Source: Bolinopsis microptera (lineage: Eukaryota; Ctenophora; Tentaculata; Lobata; Bolinopsidae). From it: DNA of 64,000 bases. The notes under the pieces were generated by a model. That model did not search any database, was not told where the DNA came from, and saw only the letters and a list, made by a program, of their open reading frames with translations. Where the stretch lies: NCBI RefSeq assembly GCF_026151205.1, contig NC_087077.1, positions 4,400,001 through 4,464,000 of the forward strand, given 5' to 3'. Shown here one piece after another: positions 50,194 to 62,088 of the stretch. Positions within the stretch are counted from its first letter, which is position 1, and each line of letters begins with the position of its first letter. The position numbers were made by a program, and so were the translations under genes.

Positions 50194-50223
50194 CCAATAG
50201 TTGCCATGGTGATTGATCACGTG
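50194..50223 (+). promoter_or_regulatory. CCAAT-N19-CACGTG module with X-box half-site
   Basis: CCAAT 50194-50198 and CACGTG 50218-50223, with GTTGCCATGG starting at 50200 between them. ACCATAGTAAC follows. Confidence 0.5.
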
Positions 50224-51019
50224 ACCATAGTAACGAGCGCAGACACTACGGTCGGCTACTGACCAGACAAAAGACAAGGAGTGTGTAGTCTACAGCTTAT
50301 TACTGAAGAGGCTGCTGTGTGACAAGGTGTGTCCCAGGTGATGTCCGAATATTCTCATATTTTATCTGGGTTTAACTGTAACGCGCGAATGTCACTGATC
50401 TGGGTATTCCAACTTAGCTGGTCTGTTACTAAGGGTCATGTAATTTCATGTATCAAGATAAGTGGTAAACTGAGTTAACTTCTGATTAAAGAGACTCCAG
50501 AACATTCCCCGTAATTAGTGCCCGTAATTAGAGGAAGGAGAGTGGAAGTAACACTAGTAATTACAGGAATAACTGTCTAGGAGGCTGCTAACATGGTGAT
50601 TACCTTATCACTAATCCTGCTCACTTATCAGGCTCGTAAAGTCACTCTGACACAACAAGAGTGTTATTGATATTAGCCAACATAGAAATATGGTCATGTC
50701 TTAAAGGAGATTGGAGGTACTCCGTCTAAGATTGATATAAAGATTAGAGAAGAACAAGTCTTGTGACTTGTCGTTAGATAATATTTGTAACCATTAAGTT
50801 GAGTAAATATAAGCTCCAATGAAGTGCCAGACAAGTTTTAAAAGTTTCTTCTAGCTCTCCTGTTTTCAGCTTTTAACATACCCTTTACATTAGATTTAGA
50901 ATAAGTGGTCACGTACAATATTGTACTAAATCAAGCACAATGGAGTACAATGATCAGGTACTCCAGAGTACATGATAGGAGCTGGGAGATATCAGACAGT
51001 GTTCTAGACAGTACACAGC

Positions 51020-51230
51020 ACATGACTGGTACCAGTTGACAGTAGACGGTACATGACTGGTACCAGTTGACAGTAGACGGTACATGACTGGTACCAGTTG
51101 ACAGTAGACGGTACATGACTGGCACCAGTTGACAGTAGACGGTACATGACTGGCACCAGTTGACAGTAGACGGTACATGACTGGCACCAGTTGACAGTAG
51201 ACGGTACATGACTGGCACGGCACCAGTTGA
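51020..51230. repeat. 31-bp minisatellite, about 7 copies
   Basis: The unit is about ACATGACTGGTACCAGTTGA plus CAGTAGACGGT. The last copies have GGCACC in place of GGTACC. GGTACC..GTTGAC makes open frames in all three minus frames. Confidence 0.95.
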
Positions 51231-51519
51231 CAATTCCCCCCAAATAGCCAGGTAACACCAGGTAACACTGCTCGAAAACGGTGGAGACAGCACAGAATCA
51301 GTCCTGTTAGACAGCACGTCGGCCCTAATTGGAGACTGACTGGCAGGACTGGCAAATATTCTCAGTCAATTAATCTGGTGTTAGGGGATTAGCGCCCACA
51401 AATCCAGTGTTATATATTCTAGCTCACTGAACAGTTACTATTTCCCGTTAACCTCGCAACACCGTTGCATTGTGAGTAGTAGCGCGTGAAAATGGAGAAT
51501 AACTGTTCGTGATGTAAAT

Positions 51520-51595
51520 ATGTAGATAATATGCAGATAATATGCAGATAATATGCAGATAATATGCAGAAAATATGCAGATAAAATGCAGAACA
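51520..51595. repeat. 11-12-bp repeat (CAGATAATATG), about 6 copies
   Basis: Short tandem copies with A-for-T variants at the end. Confidence 0.88.
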
Positions 51596-51596
51596 G

Positions 51597-52926
51597 AGTA
51601 GTTACAGTGTGTGACCTCACACAGACACACACACACAGTCCTGCCACGTGACTCATAGTGAGGTAATCTCCCGTTACGTAGTGGTCCATTGTCCGGTCTC
51701 TTACGTACTGTAGTGTAATGAACACTGCCGTAGCTCTGCTGTAGTGTTACTGTGCGTAATGAACACTGCCGTAGGTCGGGACTCATTACTACAGCTTCCC
51801 GGAGTTATTTTGGCATCACACATACTGCACATAGCTAGGGCAGTGCCAGAACGCTCCCCTCTACAGTCGGCTTTATTGTCATGAGGTAATGTTGTTGTGA
51901 TGTTATGAGGACACTGTTTACGTGGTTCATTAATCCAGATAAAACTGAGATATAACACAACTACTGTAGCTGTGGTTGAAACTCTGGATATAACACACTT
52001 TTACATTATATGATAACAGTGGTTTTACGAGTGGTTTCTCTACATATAATCAGCATGGCTTAATTTATAAAAATTACCGTTAAAACTTGGTGGGCAGACT
52101 TGAAGACGGCGATCAAGTAACTTCTAAAACTAATCCATGAGATCATAACATCAAGATATTATCATTCTAGTCACCAATAAGATACATGCAACATCTAGCC
52201 AATCTTAAAACAGATTACCTAACCACTTTAAACGCTACGTTGACAGATAACATGTGATAAATTATTAAAGGGGGTTACTGGTTGCTGGGGCCAATGAAAT
52301 AAAAGTTACGGGATCAAGATATTGCAGAAAGTAATGAGATACTTGCTAATACATCTTGTGTTGATCTGCAGGTATCTGGATCAGTAACACTAGTAACGGT
52401 AGTCTCAATCAGGGACCACGTGACTTATCAAAGTTATGTCATGTGACCTAGAAGGGAGGTTATTAGATGAGATATAACTTCATTTATTGAACAAATTGTT
52501 GAACAAATGAAATCAATCTATAAATAGAAATTGAAAGTTTGTATTGTAATGAGAAATTTCGTGCTTATTTAGCCGCAACATATTGTTGATGGAATGGAAA
52601 CAGTTAAACCATAAAATGAATAAACACAACTAAATAAGTTGATCTATTGAATAGGCTTAACCCGATTAATTGGGATAAAACTTATCGTTAAACATGTCAC
52701 CAATATGCTAGATTTGATAACTTTATGAAATTCCAACAAATACAAATATCAGTTGCGCAGAACCTACATTTTCAAAGATGCTCCAGGCACAGAAGTTTGA
52801 GGACAAACTCAAAGAACTATAAAATGTTCACTCTCTCACGGAGTAATGATACATTAGAAAACATTTCCTTTGCTATTTCTAGATTATAACCATCAAATCC
52901 AGGAGTTAATTATTAGTTCTGGTTAT
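51597..52926. other. 3' flank of PSMD8; no other gene recognised
   Basis: A two-copy direct repeat, GTAATGAACACTGCCGTAG, lies at about 51716 and 51757. GTAACGGTAGTCTCAATCAG at 52393-52412 matches 19 of 20 bases of a motif in the PSMD8 upstream region (55716-55735). A GACCACGTGAC site follows at about 52415. Confidence 0.4.
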
Positions 52927-55594
52927 TTAAACAATCATCTCCAGCTCCTTAGCGTACTCCAGGAGATGTTGTGTAACCGTGGTAATAGGCACACATCTAT
53001 CATCACCTTTATCTGTCTTGGAGAACCTGAAATAGATTGAGAGTTGAGATATATACTCACTAACCCTCTGATAGGGCACATCTACTTTGTACAGCTCTCA
53101 AATACACGCTTTAATACGTCAAACTTACCAATAAAAGGCACCGAAAATTGAATTATTGACAAGGCTTTGAAGTAACTACATAATATGTGATTAGGAAAGC
53201 TGTCCGCCCATTTTACAGAACTCAGCAGAGAAATATGTTCTCATAGGGTTGATCCCTGCAGTAAATCACGGTCACCTTGTATAGTATAATAGTAATATTG
53301 TATAAATCGATAGGCATATTAATTCGCTTGTTAAAAAGGTAGAGTCAAGGAGATATACAGCTAGTGGTCAGTGCAGTACTACCACTACTAGTGACTACCC
53401 ACTGAGTAGCAATAAACCAGTCACCCACCTGTACACTTTCCCATCCCCCTCCCAGCCCTGCTACTACCCACTGTGTAGCAATGAACCAGTCACCCACCTG
53501 TACACTTTCCCATCCCCCTCCCAGCCCTGCTACTACCCACTGTGTAGCAATGAACCAGCCACCCACCTGTACACTTTCCCATCCCCCTCCCAGCCCTGCT
53601 TATCTGCAAACTGCTTCGTCTTGCTCTGGTTATCACAGAACAGCAGCTTGGTCGCCTCAGCCACTGTCACGGAGTTGTAGCTAGCAGAGATACAGGAGGC
53701 GATCTGTTCTCGGATGGTGTCCAGAAGGATGTCTATAAAGAAGAGATAGGACTCTGCTGGAACGTTGAACCGGGCTAGGAACACCTTGTTGTAGCTTCCT
53801 TCCATCAGGTACTGAGGGGAACAAGTGCTTTTATATGGTGGCTGGGGTGGAGGGTTTATATGGAGGGTTTATCGCATTTCATAAATATTCGGGGACAGTT
53901 TGATTCAATCTAAATTTAATCAAGTATTTGATAAAAACGTTTCGAATAAATTAGAATTTTATCGAATTTTTATCAAAACACTAAAAATAGATTTTCAAGA
54001 AGCATTGACGTGGTGCCTGTCGATAGAATATACGATATCTTATGTTATGGATGTTCACTGTTCAGTGTAATAATCCAGGCTTCAAATTTGTAAATTCTGC
54101 CGAGTCTAGCCAGGCTTTATTTGACTAGACACTATAACGGAATGTAATCCCTTCAGAATGTTATATTGGAAGTTAGCCCAGTAACTATGAGTATTGAATA
54201 ACTATTCAGGGGTCAACCACATTCGCATCTAACCACACAACATTATGTGATAAAATTAGCCGTTTCAGTCTGATCATGGCTCAATTTCATCAAGCTTTCA
54301 ACGCTTTAGCTATTCATGTCAAGATATAGGATCACGGTATTTTATTTATAACCGAGAGGGTCTCTCAGGTCTCTCCAAATCAAAATATGTAGCAAGTCAT
54401 GCTCTGGGTAGCATCTTCAATTTTTATTATCTAAAATAAAACCAAGTCACATAGATTCAGTTCCATGTCAGTTCTAGAAAAACACACAGAACCTAAAATA
54501 GGATTGTTTGTAGGATTTCTAACCTGCTCCAAAGCAATAGGGTGCTTTATATAAATGTTGTTGTGAATCTCTTTAGGAGGAAGCAGCTCTAGTTCAGTGT
54601 GGAACTCGGCCACTCTGTTTTGGGACAGCAAACTGGCAAATAGGGCAAATTACTTGATTAGATTTGAAATTACATGATTATGATAATTATGCGTTTCTCA
54701 CAGAAAGTGTTTACAACATTCTGTTGAGAATAACTTTGCGAAGATAATCTCATATATTGCTCGTTAGATAAGGATTGAGGGGAGGATAAGTGCAGATAAG
54801 GGACCCACCAGAGCAGGTTCAGTCCCAACAGTTGGTAGGTAAACGGGGATTCTGCTAAACTGCCGGAAAAGTCGAAGTAGTAGCATTTCAGCTGTGCCAT
54901 GTACCTGGGAAATTGTCACGTGATCAAAATATAACAGGTTACACCCTGGCTCCATAATATGAAGGACTTGTTTTCATTATAATAATACAATATGTCTACA
55001 GAGGAGTCCTTTTGCAATGAATTTGATTAAAGGTGAAAATAACATTTGTTATTGTTGAAATTAAAGATAAATTAATCTAAGGTAAGCAGTCCGCAGTATT
55101 GTCATAACTTAAACATACAATAAAGATACAATAAAACATGACGGTACCTCTCAAAGGAAGGAATGTCCTTCTTGAGTATGCTCCACTGAGCTCCTAACTC
55201 CAGTATGTCTCTAGCCAGGATAAGTTCAGGGGTTGATGCTGACGTGTTGGAGGTAGGGAGGAAGGAGAGCTGGGTTAGAGACACCTGTAGAGTGCAGCTA
55301 GTTAGTGGGCAGATTAGAAACAACTGTAGATAGAGAAATACAGCCGTACAGCGCACATTACAACTGCATGTTTGTTTGTTGTCCGGACGGTGCCGGTAGT
55401 TCTAATGACCAATTTAAAAATAAAGTTATATACAAATAATATTTAAATATTTAAATTGAAGATAAGAACTAAAGATAAGAACTAACCTTGAGGGTTGAGA
55501 GATAACCTCCACATTTGTTCAGATCACAAGGTCTCTTACTCCATTCAGCCTTCAGCTTCTTGTAGATATCTACAGTTTCTTGCAGCTTAGACAT
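52927..55594 (-). CDS. PSMD8: 26S proteasome non-ATPase regulatory subunit 8 (Rpn12), six exons
   Basis: Minus-strand exons: 55594-55487, 55284-55148, 54904-54809, 54632-54524, 53811-53567, 53026-52927. All phases agree, giving 264 residues (yeast Rpn12 is about 274). Diagnostic stretches are [20 protein letters not shown] in exon 2, [11 protein letters not shown] in exon 3, [17 protein letters not shown] and [12 protein letters not shown] in exon 4, [13 protein letters not shown] and [15 protein letters not shown] in exon 5, and [12 protein letters not shown] at the C-terminus. Rpn12 is a PCI-domain subunit of the 19S lid. Its C-terminal helix docks the finished lid onto the base. Exon 5 ends with the winged-helix part. 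Its donor region is tandemly repeated (53,397-53,600, see repeat). The start is chosen because [18 protein letters not shown] aligns with the usual N-terminus of the short Rpn12 form. An X-box lies about 115 bases upstream. Confidence 0.96.
53397..53600. repeat. 69-bp repeat, 3 copies, made from the end of PSMD8 exon 5 plus intron
   Basis: ACCCACCTGTACACTTTCCC recurs at 53423, 53492 and 53561. On the minus strand each copy carries the last 30 or so exon bases (GGGATGGGAAAGTGTACAG) and the donor GTGGGT. The copy next to the exon body is the real junction. The other two are decoy donors inside the intron. Reading through to them meets an in-frame TAG. Confidence 0.9.
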
Positions 55595-55706
55595 GATCTA
55601 TTCAAGTAATTAGTTATTTCAGGTGATATGCGTGAGTATTCATATTAATTGATTCGTTTCAATATCATTCATTCGTGAAGATTATAAGATATAAGAGTTA
55701 TGTATT

Positions 55707-55735
55707 GTAACCATGGTAACGGTAATCTCAATCAG
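55707..55735 (-). promoter_or_regulatory. X-box and shared motif upstream of PSMD8
   Basis: GTAACCATGGTAAC (55707-55720) is a perfect palindrome matching the RFX X-box. It overlaps GTAACGGTAATCTCAATCAG (55716-55735), nearly repeated at 52393-52412. It lies 113-141 bases upstream of the PSMD8 start codon, a suitable place for a promoter. Confidence 0.5.
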
Positions 55736-55961
55736 AGAAAGCATTTTGCTTGCTGTCTCCCAGACAGAACCTGAAGCCCGGACTCCATTTTCCAAGCTAT
55801 TTAAAAGCAATTAAAATAGAGCAACTTTGTGATTGTCCCCGATGTCCAGTAAGTTGCTTCGTGGAGGTCGGAGATCACGTGATAATCTCCCGGTTCGTGG
55901 AGGTCGGATATTAAATACTCCGTCTGAATATTTAGCTTCAGAATGTCAGTCAAAGCCACTA

Positions 55962-56284
55962 AACTGGTGACTAAACTGTTCACTAAACTGGTCACTTAAC
56001 TGGTCACTAAACTGGTCACCTAACTGGTCACTAAACTGGTCACTTAACTAGTCACTAAACTGGTCACCAAACAGGTCACCAAACTGGTCACCTAACTGGT
56101 CACTAAACTGGTCACTAAACGGGTGACTAAACTGGTCACTAAACTGGTCACTAAACTGGTAACCTAACTGGTCACTTAACTGGTCACTAAACTGGTCACT
56201 AAACTGGTCACCTAACTGGTCATTTAACTGGTCACTAAACTGGTCACTAAACTGGTCACTTAACTGGTCACTAAACTGGTGACC
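55962..56284. repeat. 12-bp minisatellite (ACTGGTCACTAA), about 26 copies
   Basis: Variants ACTGGTCACCTA and ACTGGTCACTTA are interspersed. It lies between PSMD8 and the 3' end of DSCC1. The minus strand reads TTAGTGACCAGT. Confidence 0.95.
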
Positions 56285-56344
56285 CTATATGTGGAGCAGT
56301 ATTTAACTACCAGTACCATCGACCTCTCCCATAAGCGGGTAACA

Positions 56345-56430
56345 CAGCCTCTTATCACGTGTCACGTGTATCACGTGTCTCCTATCACGTGTCACGTGTA
56401 TCACGTGTCTCCTATCATGTGTCACCATTT
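56345..56430. repeat. TATCACGTGTCACGTG-type repeat
   Basis: Roughly two copies of TCTCCTATCACGTGTCACGTGTATCACGTG in overlapping register, giving seven E-box-like CACGTG/CATGTG sites in 70 bases. A PSMD8-DSCC1 intergenic regulatory role is possible but unproved. Confidence 0.75.
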
Positions 56431-56913
56431 CACATGTTGTCGGGTTCATTAACATAAAGGTCGACCACGAAGTCTTGAATTCGAATTTTTATATTCCGAC
56501 ATTCAAAGAAATTGTTGAAATTCTTTCATACAGCGAAGTAATATTATAAAACACGATAGTGGCTGCATGACGCACGTTCCATGCATAAATTCATAGATAT
56601 GATAACTTTAAGTACGTTCTGTTTTATGAGTTCCATAAAAATGATCAAATACTTCGAAAAATGTAGCAAATGAATTTAAAACCATACGTATTAAATGTAT
56701 TAAAATGGTAAAATAACAAATAAAATATTTAAAAATATCAAAATCATCTTTCTGACTCGCGAGAATACGTTAAAATGTATTCAGAACAAGATTTCACTGC
56801 TCATTCATTGTACTGCCGTGCTGGTGACTTGGTTGAAATTGGCGATAAACCAATAATCTGATAAAGCAAAGAGAATTGTAGAATGTAAAGTTACACATTC
56901 CTCTTGTAAACAG
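56431..56913. other. DSCC1 3' flank, no other gene
   Basis: Very AT-rich sequence immediately downstream of the DSCC1 stop codon (minus strand). It should include the 3' UTR. Confidence 0.4.
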
Positions 56914-59900
56914 CTAGCTCCTTGTTTTGGAGTTGTAGACCTTGAGCTTAGTTTTGTGATCTGTAGTGCTCCGACAGTGTTTCAGTAACAAAGCAGTCAC
57001 AGTCTGGCCAGGTCCTATCAGATCCTGAGGGTTACAAGTTAGTGTGTTATTCGGTGCGTAACTAACCTTCCAGTTGCAATGAAACATCATTAATTTGAAC
57101 ACCAAGCATGAATCAACTTCCGCTGGAAGTGGATTCTATACGTGACCACTATACGTGACCACTATACGTGACCACTATACGTGACCACTATACGTGACCA
57201 CTATACGTGACCACTATACGTGACCACTATACGTGCCAACTGACCTGATTTGTAAGGTATCCCAATATATTTTTCTAAGAAATATAAAACTAATTAACTT
57301 ATTAAATTGTAATTTAATCACGTACCTCTAGGTAAGGTATAACATCGTCATGTGACCACTTCTCTTGCCTACTGAACAGGTACGCGAACCTTCTAGCTGG
57401 TTCTATTGGCAGATCCGACACTGAAAATAAATAATTGTTATCCGATCAGCTCATATCGTCTGTTGTTATCAGATCACGTGTACATTTGTAATGCTCCAAT
57501 AACTTACCAGCTAAGTAAGAGATAGTGTGGGGTGTGGAGGACTTGTTAACCAGAGCCAGTCCTCTTAAATAAGTCATGTCTGCAGTCATACCATCCGGGA
57601 GGGAGTCCTGCCATACTTCCACAAACTGAGGGTGAGTAGATTAGGAGATGTCAGGTTTATTTTGGTCTAGACATTTACATTTGGTCAGGAGAATATTCTA
57701 GATGCTAATCTAGGACAGAGCACATGATTTTTGAACCAGAAGCACAAACAGTTATTTCTCGTAGACATATTGTCACCTGTAGCAATGACATCAGTGCCAC
57801 AGCCGATATTAGTGCCACAGTAAATGAGATATTTAGTCAGTAAGAGCAGTATCATAGTAGATAGTGTAATATAGAAGCAGTGGTTGATAGCAAATGTGAT
57901 GTTTATAAGTGTTTATAAGTGTTTATAAGAACGTCATTTGGACGGCAGTAATGTACCTCAGTTAGATTGAACTTGCCCGCCGAGCTGGAGAGGATATACT
58001 GTCCGTAGAACCTACAGATCTTATCCTCGCACAACTTTATCAGCACCTCATCCTCCGTCTCGGATACCTGTGCAGAGGGAACAATAATAATGATATTCAT
58101 GTTTATTGAGGTTCTCTGTATATGCTGAGGAAATGATTGTAGGGTGAATGTTGTGCATGACTTGTAAAAGTAAGGGTATATCATTATACCTACTAAGGAC
58201 TGTGCTTGCGATGAAGCGTTGAAGCAGTTTAAACGAGCCTCTCGCCACTAACCTGCTGTAACCTGCTGTAACCTGCTGTAACATGCTGTAACCTGCTGTA
58301 ACCTGCTGTAACATGCTGTAACCTGCTGTAACCTGCTGTAACCTGCTGTAACCTGCTGTAACATACTGTAACATGCTCTGAGCTGTTCACTCTCAATTCT
58401 ACATAAACCTGGAATAATGCAGCAACACAAACCTGGTTACCATAGAGACGGAGGCAGAGTTCAGTAACGAATCTAGGCTGTAAGTCTGCTAGAGTGTGAC
58501 AGGATTGTATGAGAGGCACTTTCTCCCACGACCAGTTCATCTCTTCTAGCAGGGTGAGGATCCTGGGGACATGGCTTGTGTTACTAGGCTGTCTTCTAGA
58601 TTTATAGGACGGGTTCTACCCTTTCCTTTTAATACTTTCAACACTACTATATAACAAATAATTTGAGATCATGAATACGATGTAGTTACATTGAAACGTC
58701 GAGTAAACTCCTTTCCCTAATAAGAGCATTTTTTACTTGTCGCAGTAACCGGGATAAAGATAATTTTACACAGAATACAGAGAAAGAGAGCTACAAGGGC
58801 AAATAATTTCCCTAATTTCTACTTAAGTAGATATTCATATCATTTGAACACGTTCCTATTGGTTGGTATGGTGTCAGAGGGGGGGGGGGGGCGAGTATTG
58901 GAGTCGAGCCTGGTTAACTGAGCTAGCTAATTAGTAACCTTGATACAGCTGAAGTCTTGTACTCGTGCTCCACTACTCTCCAGTAGCCGTTCATCTCTAT
59001 CGCTCCTAACTCGTCAAGTCCTTCTTTTAGTTCCTGAATCGCACAAATGTAATTTGTATTTAACCAATTACAGTTTATCCAGTTAACAGGAAATTATGAA
59101 AATGTATGTCCTTGTGGGTAGTTACCCAATTGAAAGATTAAAACTAATGATATGGATATATTTGTGTTCAACCATCCAGCAACTAGTAAAGTCACCTGCT
59201 CTGAGGCCTGTATATTACTCAACAAATCCTCAATAGTAACTTTCTCTCCTTTATCTTTAGTCTCATTCTCCTCCCCACTATAAGCCGACCTGAAATAGTC
59301 AAAGTGAGCCATCCGCTCCGCTGATTGGCTCAAACTTTAGAGCCAATCATAAATCATAAGATCGGAGAGGAAGTATTTATAGGAGAACGTTTTAAGAGGA
59401 GGTCCTATTAAAACGCTCTGATATAAATAGTTCCTCTCCGATCTGATACCACTTACAGATGTAGTCTAGATCTATTATTAAAACTGCAACTCTTATTACA
59501 GTCAACTACTTTAATAGCGTGATCTCTACCCAAAGTCTGTTTTCATCAATCATAACGCCGCAAATACTCATAGAGTCAACCATAACGTCATTGGAGACCT
59601 AGCACAGGCTAATGTCTACATACCCCCAAATACATATACATAATAGGTTTCTCATTAAACAGCGACACGGTTATTTTGGGATTAACAAGATGAGTTTGCA
59701 AACATACCTGTTAAGAATATCTCTCATCTTATCCAGCTTTGCTCTGCACAGTTTCAACTGAGGAGGAATTAGTGAATTGTACGCACAGCACGAGGTGGTC
59801 GAATTTTTGCGTGCATGCTTTATAATAGGGATCATGAAATTAATAAAATGAGTAATCTTTAATCAACAGTCAACATATATTATCATAGAGATTAGAGATA

Positions 59901-60567
59901 TGTAAAAGACAGAGGAACAGATAACCGATAAAAGTACCTCGTAGTATACGAAATTACAGCTAGCTACCCTCCTAGGGGTGATGGTATGAGTAGAGGTGTC
60001 TATGTCTGCAGCAAGTTCTGGAGTTAGGAGGAGGGAGTTGGAGGTGGTACATTCTCGCACTGTGTAAGTTTTGTTGGTAGTACAGAGCACTGCTTCCTCG
60101 CCTCCGTCTCCTCTCAGAACTGCAAATATTCAACAACACTGAATATTATAGTATCATACTTCATAAATATTATAGTTTCTTTCTCTCAGATCTATAGTTC
60201 TATTTTATCATCACATTAACTAAACTAACCGAAAGATTTCTCTTCTTTCAGGATATTCAACATCTCCGGAGATAGTTCTATCAATCTCACATCATTCTTT
60301 CCGTATTCTTCGTCAAAATACAACACCTGCGAATATAAAGATTTATGAACATTGAAAACTTATCGTGACTTGTGAAACTAAGCCTAAACAAGATTATCAA
60401 GTGATATAATAAAAGTAACAAGTTAATTGTAAAGTTACCTGAGTGCTCCTAGCAATCTCGACGCCTGCCTCTTCGCTTCTCAGTGTAACAGCTTCTCTCA
60501 GAGCCTCCTCCTCTGTTAACAACACCTCTTCTAATGGTTCAGAGTGTTCTTCTTCATCTCCTAACAT
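56914..60567 (-). CDS. DSCC1: Sister chromatid cohesion protein DCC1, eleven exons
   Basis: Minus-strand exons: 60567-60439, 60326-60230, 60119-59938, 59757-59708, 59289-59196, 59033-58939, 58562-58433, 58067-57957, 57625-57508, 57420-57326, 57024-56914. All junctions are GT-AG and all phases agree: 403 residues (human about 393). Landmarks: VLYFDEEYGKNDVRLIEL, EEAVLCTTNKTYTV, IEDLLSNIQASEQ, GYWRVVEHEY, NWSWEKVPL, LCEDKICRFYGQYIL, GKFNLTE then FVEVWQDSLPDGM, RGLALVNKSSTP, EPARRFAYLFSRQEKWSHDD and the C-terminal LKVYNSKTRS. DCC1 forms the alternative clamp loader with CTF18 and CTF8, which loads PCNA at forks and supports cohesion. Its C-terminal winged helices bind DNA, and its N-terminal half pairs with CTF18-CTF8. 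The start is the first ATG of an acidic exon 1. The gene lies in tandem with PSMD8 and head-to-head with the GAD-like gene. Confidence 0.96.
57139..57236. repeat. 13-bp repeat (ACTATACGTGACC), about 7-8 copies, in a DSCC1 intron
   Basis: A pure tandem array in the last DSCC1 intron, with no effect on exons. Confidence 0.95.
58249..58375. repeat. 10-bp repeat (ACCTGCTGTA), about 12 copies, in a DSCC1 intron
   Basis: On the minus strand the unit reads TACAGCAGGT, which contains CAG|GT, a good acceptor/donor-like string repeated a dozen times just inside the intron between the exons ending 58433 and starting 58067. Confidence 0.93.
59360..59443. repeat. 84-bp inverted repeat in a DSCC1 intron
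   Basis: GATCGGAGAGGAAGTATTTA (59360 on) pairs with its near-complement ending at 59443. The arms are about 36 bases with few mismatches around a short loop. It is a MITE-like hairpin insertion. Confidence 0.7.
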
Positions 60568-62088
60568 GCTATTGTGGAGTAGGTTCGTAATACATTGATA
60601 CAATATTTACCTGACTATGGTAATGGTCCAATACGAACAAAACTGCAATTTAATTGTCACAATCTTACACTGAAACTACTTATTAAATTATCTTGCAACC
60701 CTGGTTGCACTGGTTGTACTGACTGCTTTGTGTGCTTTTAATTTGTCTAATTCTCCTTCAGTTAATTCCATTCAATATGTACATTCGACTGAAATTAAAG
60801 AACCAAATTGATAATGAAGGGTAAAGATATCTTTTATGTATTCATCTGGCGCTTTTACGGAAAGATGCAGCATTGCCTCTTGTCATTCAATAAATATTTC
60901 ATAAGTCGATTGATTAAGTACGCCACCTAAACAGAAGACTGCTAAAGATAAAACAGATTTTACTATCCCTTTCGTCACAATTTTGGGTAAAAACTCCAAA
61001 CTTATGATCATGAACTAAAAACTTTTCGATCAGAGTTAAACTTGTCCTCCCCAGTCAGTTCATGCTAAACTTGTGAGCGTCTAGTCGAATCACATGACTT
61101 AATACGAGCGTAAGAGTGAACAAAAAGCCTTATTTCCACACTATCGCTATTACGTTCGAACGTGGACAAAACGCCGCATTTTAACGCGCGTATCTATCAA
61201 AATATATCGTGCGCCTTCCATTGAACTATTCGGTAGACCCTTTCGCACAATATGCCACATTACAATTTAAGTGTCACCGCTCACTCATTTTACATGTCAC
61301 GACATTAAACTTAAAACTAAATCAAGTTAAGCCTAGTTACACACAAGTTTAATAAGTTGCTGCCTTTTGTCTCCGTTATCTCTAATAGCTTATCAGATCA
61401 ATACTGCTGTATACTGTGGCGGTTTGTGTTGTTGGACACCTATATCTGAGTACATTGTGGCTGGAAATCGGTCTGCGCAGCAAATTTGTGCAACATTTCA
61501 AGAAGCGGGAAATCGTCTAGAAGTTGAACTTATCAACAATTCTACCAGCGTTGTTAAATTGAGGAACTAGCTTACATTTTATAAGATTCTGGGTTCTTGG
61601 AAGGTAAGTATTCTAAGTAACTTATACTGAAGGGAAAGAATTTCTTTAAAATGTTTCGATGATATAATTATAATCAATATGATACTATTTGAAGATTAAA
61701 GTTGATACAAATTCATGGCAATAATAGTGAAGTCCGGCCTTTTTATAGTAAAGATAAAATGGTGTCTCAATGTACGTGACTGACGACGGTGGTCATATGA
61801 TTTTCATATGCTTTTGAAGAAACCTTTTATCGTAACCTGACCCAATATTCCATATTATCACGAGGTTTGACTCTCACGCCACCCTTTCTTTTGTTTTGTG
61901 CTTTGTAGTTTGAATTGCTTCACAATAGAACGTTTCATAATAATCAGAGAGCTTCTATCTTTCTATTATTATAACGTTTCGTTTTTATTCTATTTATTTG
62001 TTTAAATTGAAGACTGTATATCGTGAAGCATTGTATTTTCTACATAACTTCCATCAATACTACTATTTCCTATGTGTCAGATCAGCAA
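60568..62088. other. Head-to-head intergenic region between DSCC1 and the GAD-like gene
   Basis: About 1.5 kb between the two start codons. It should contain both promoters. A small CpG-containing patch at about 61140-61210 (ACGTTCGAACGTGG, TTTTAACGCGCG) is the only local rise in CpG. An upstream non-coding exon for the GAD-like gene is possible: an acceptor-like TGTGTCAG precedes the start codon by about 10 bases. The open frame 61367-61570 is not recognised. Confidence 0.45.
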
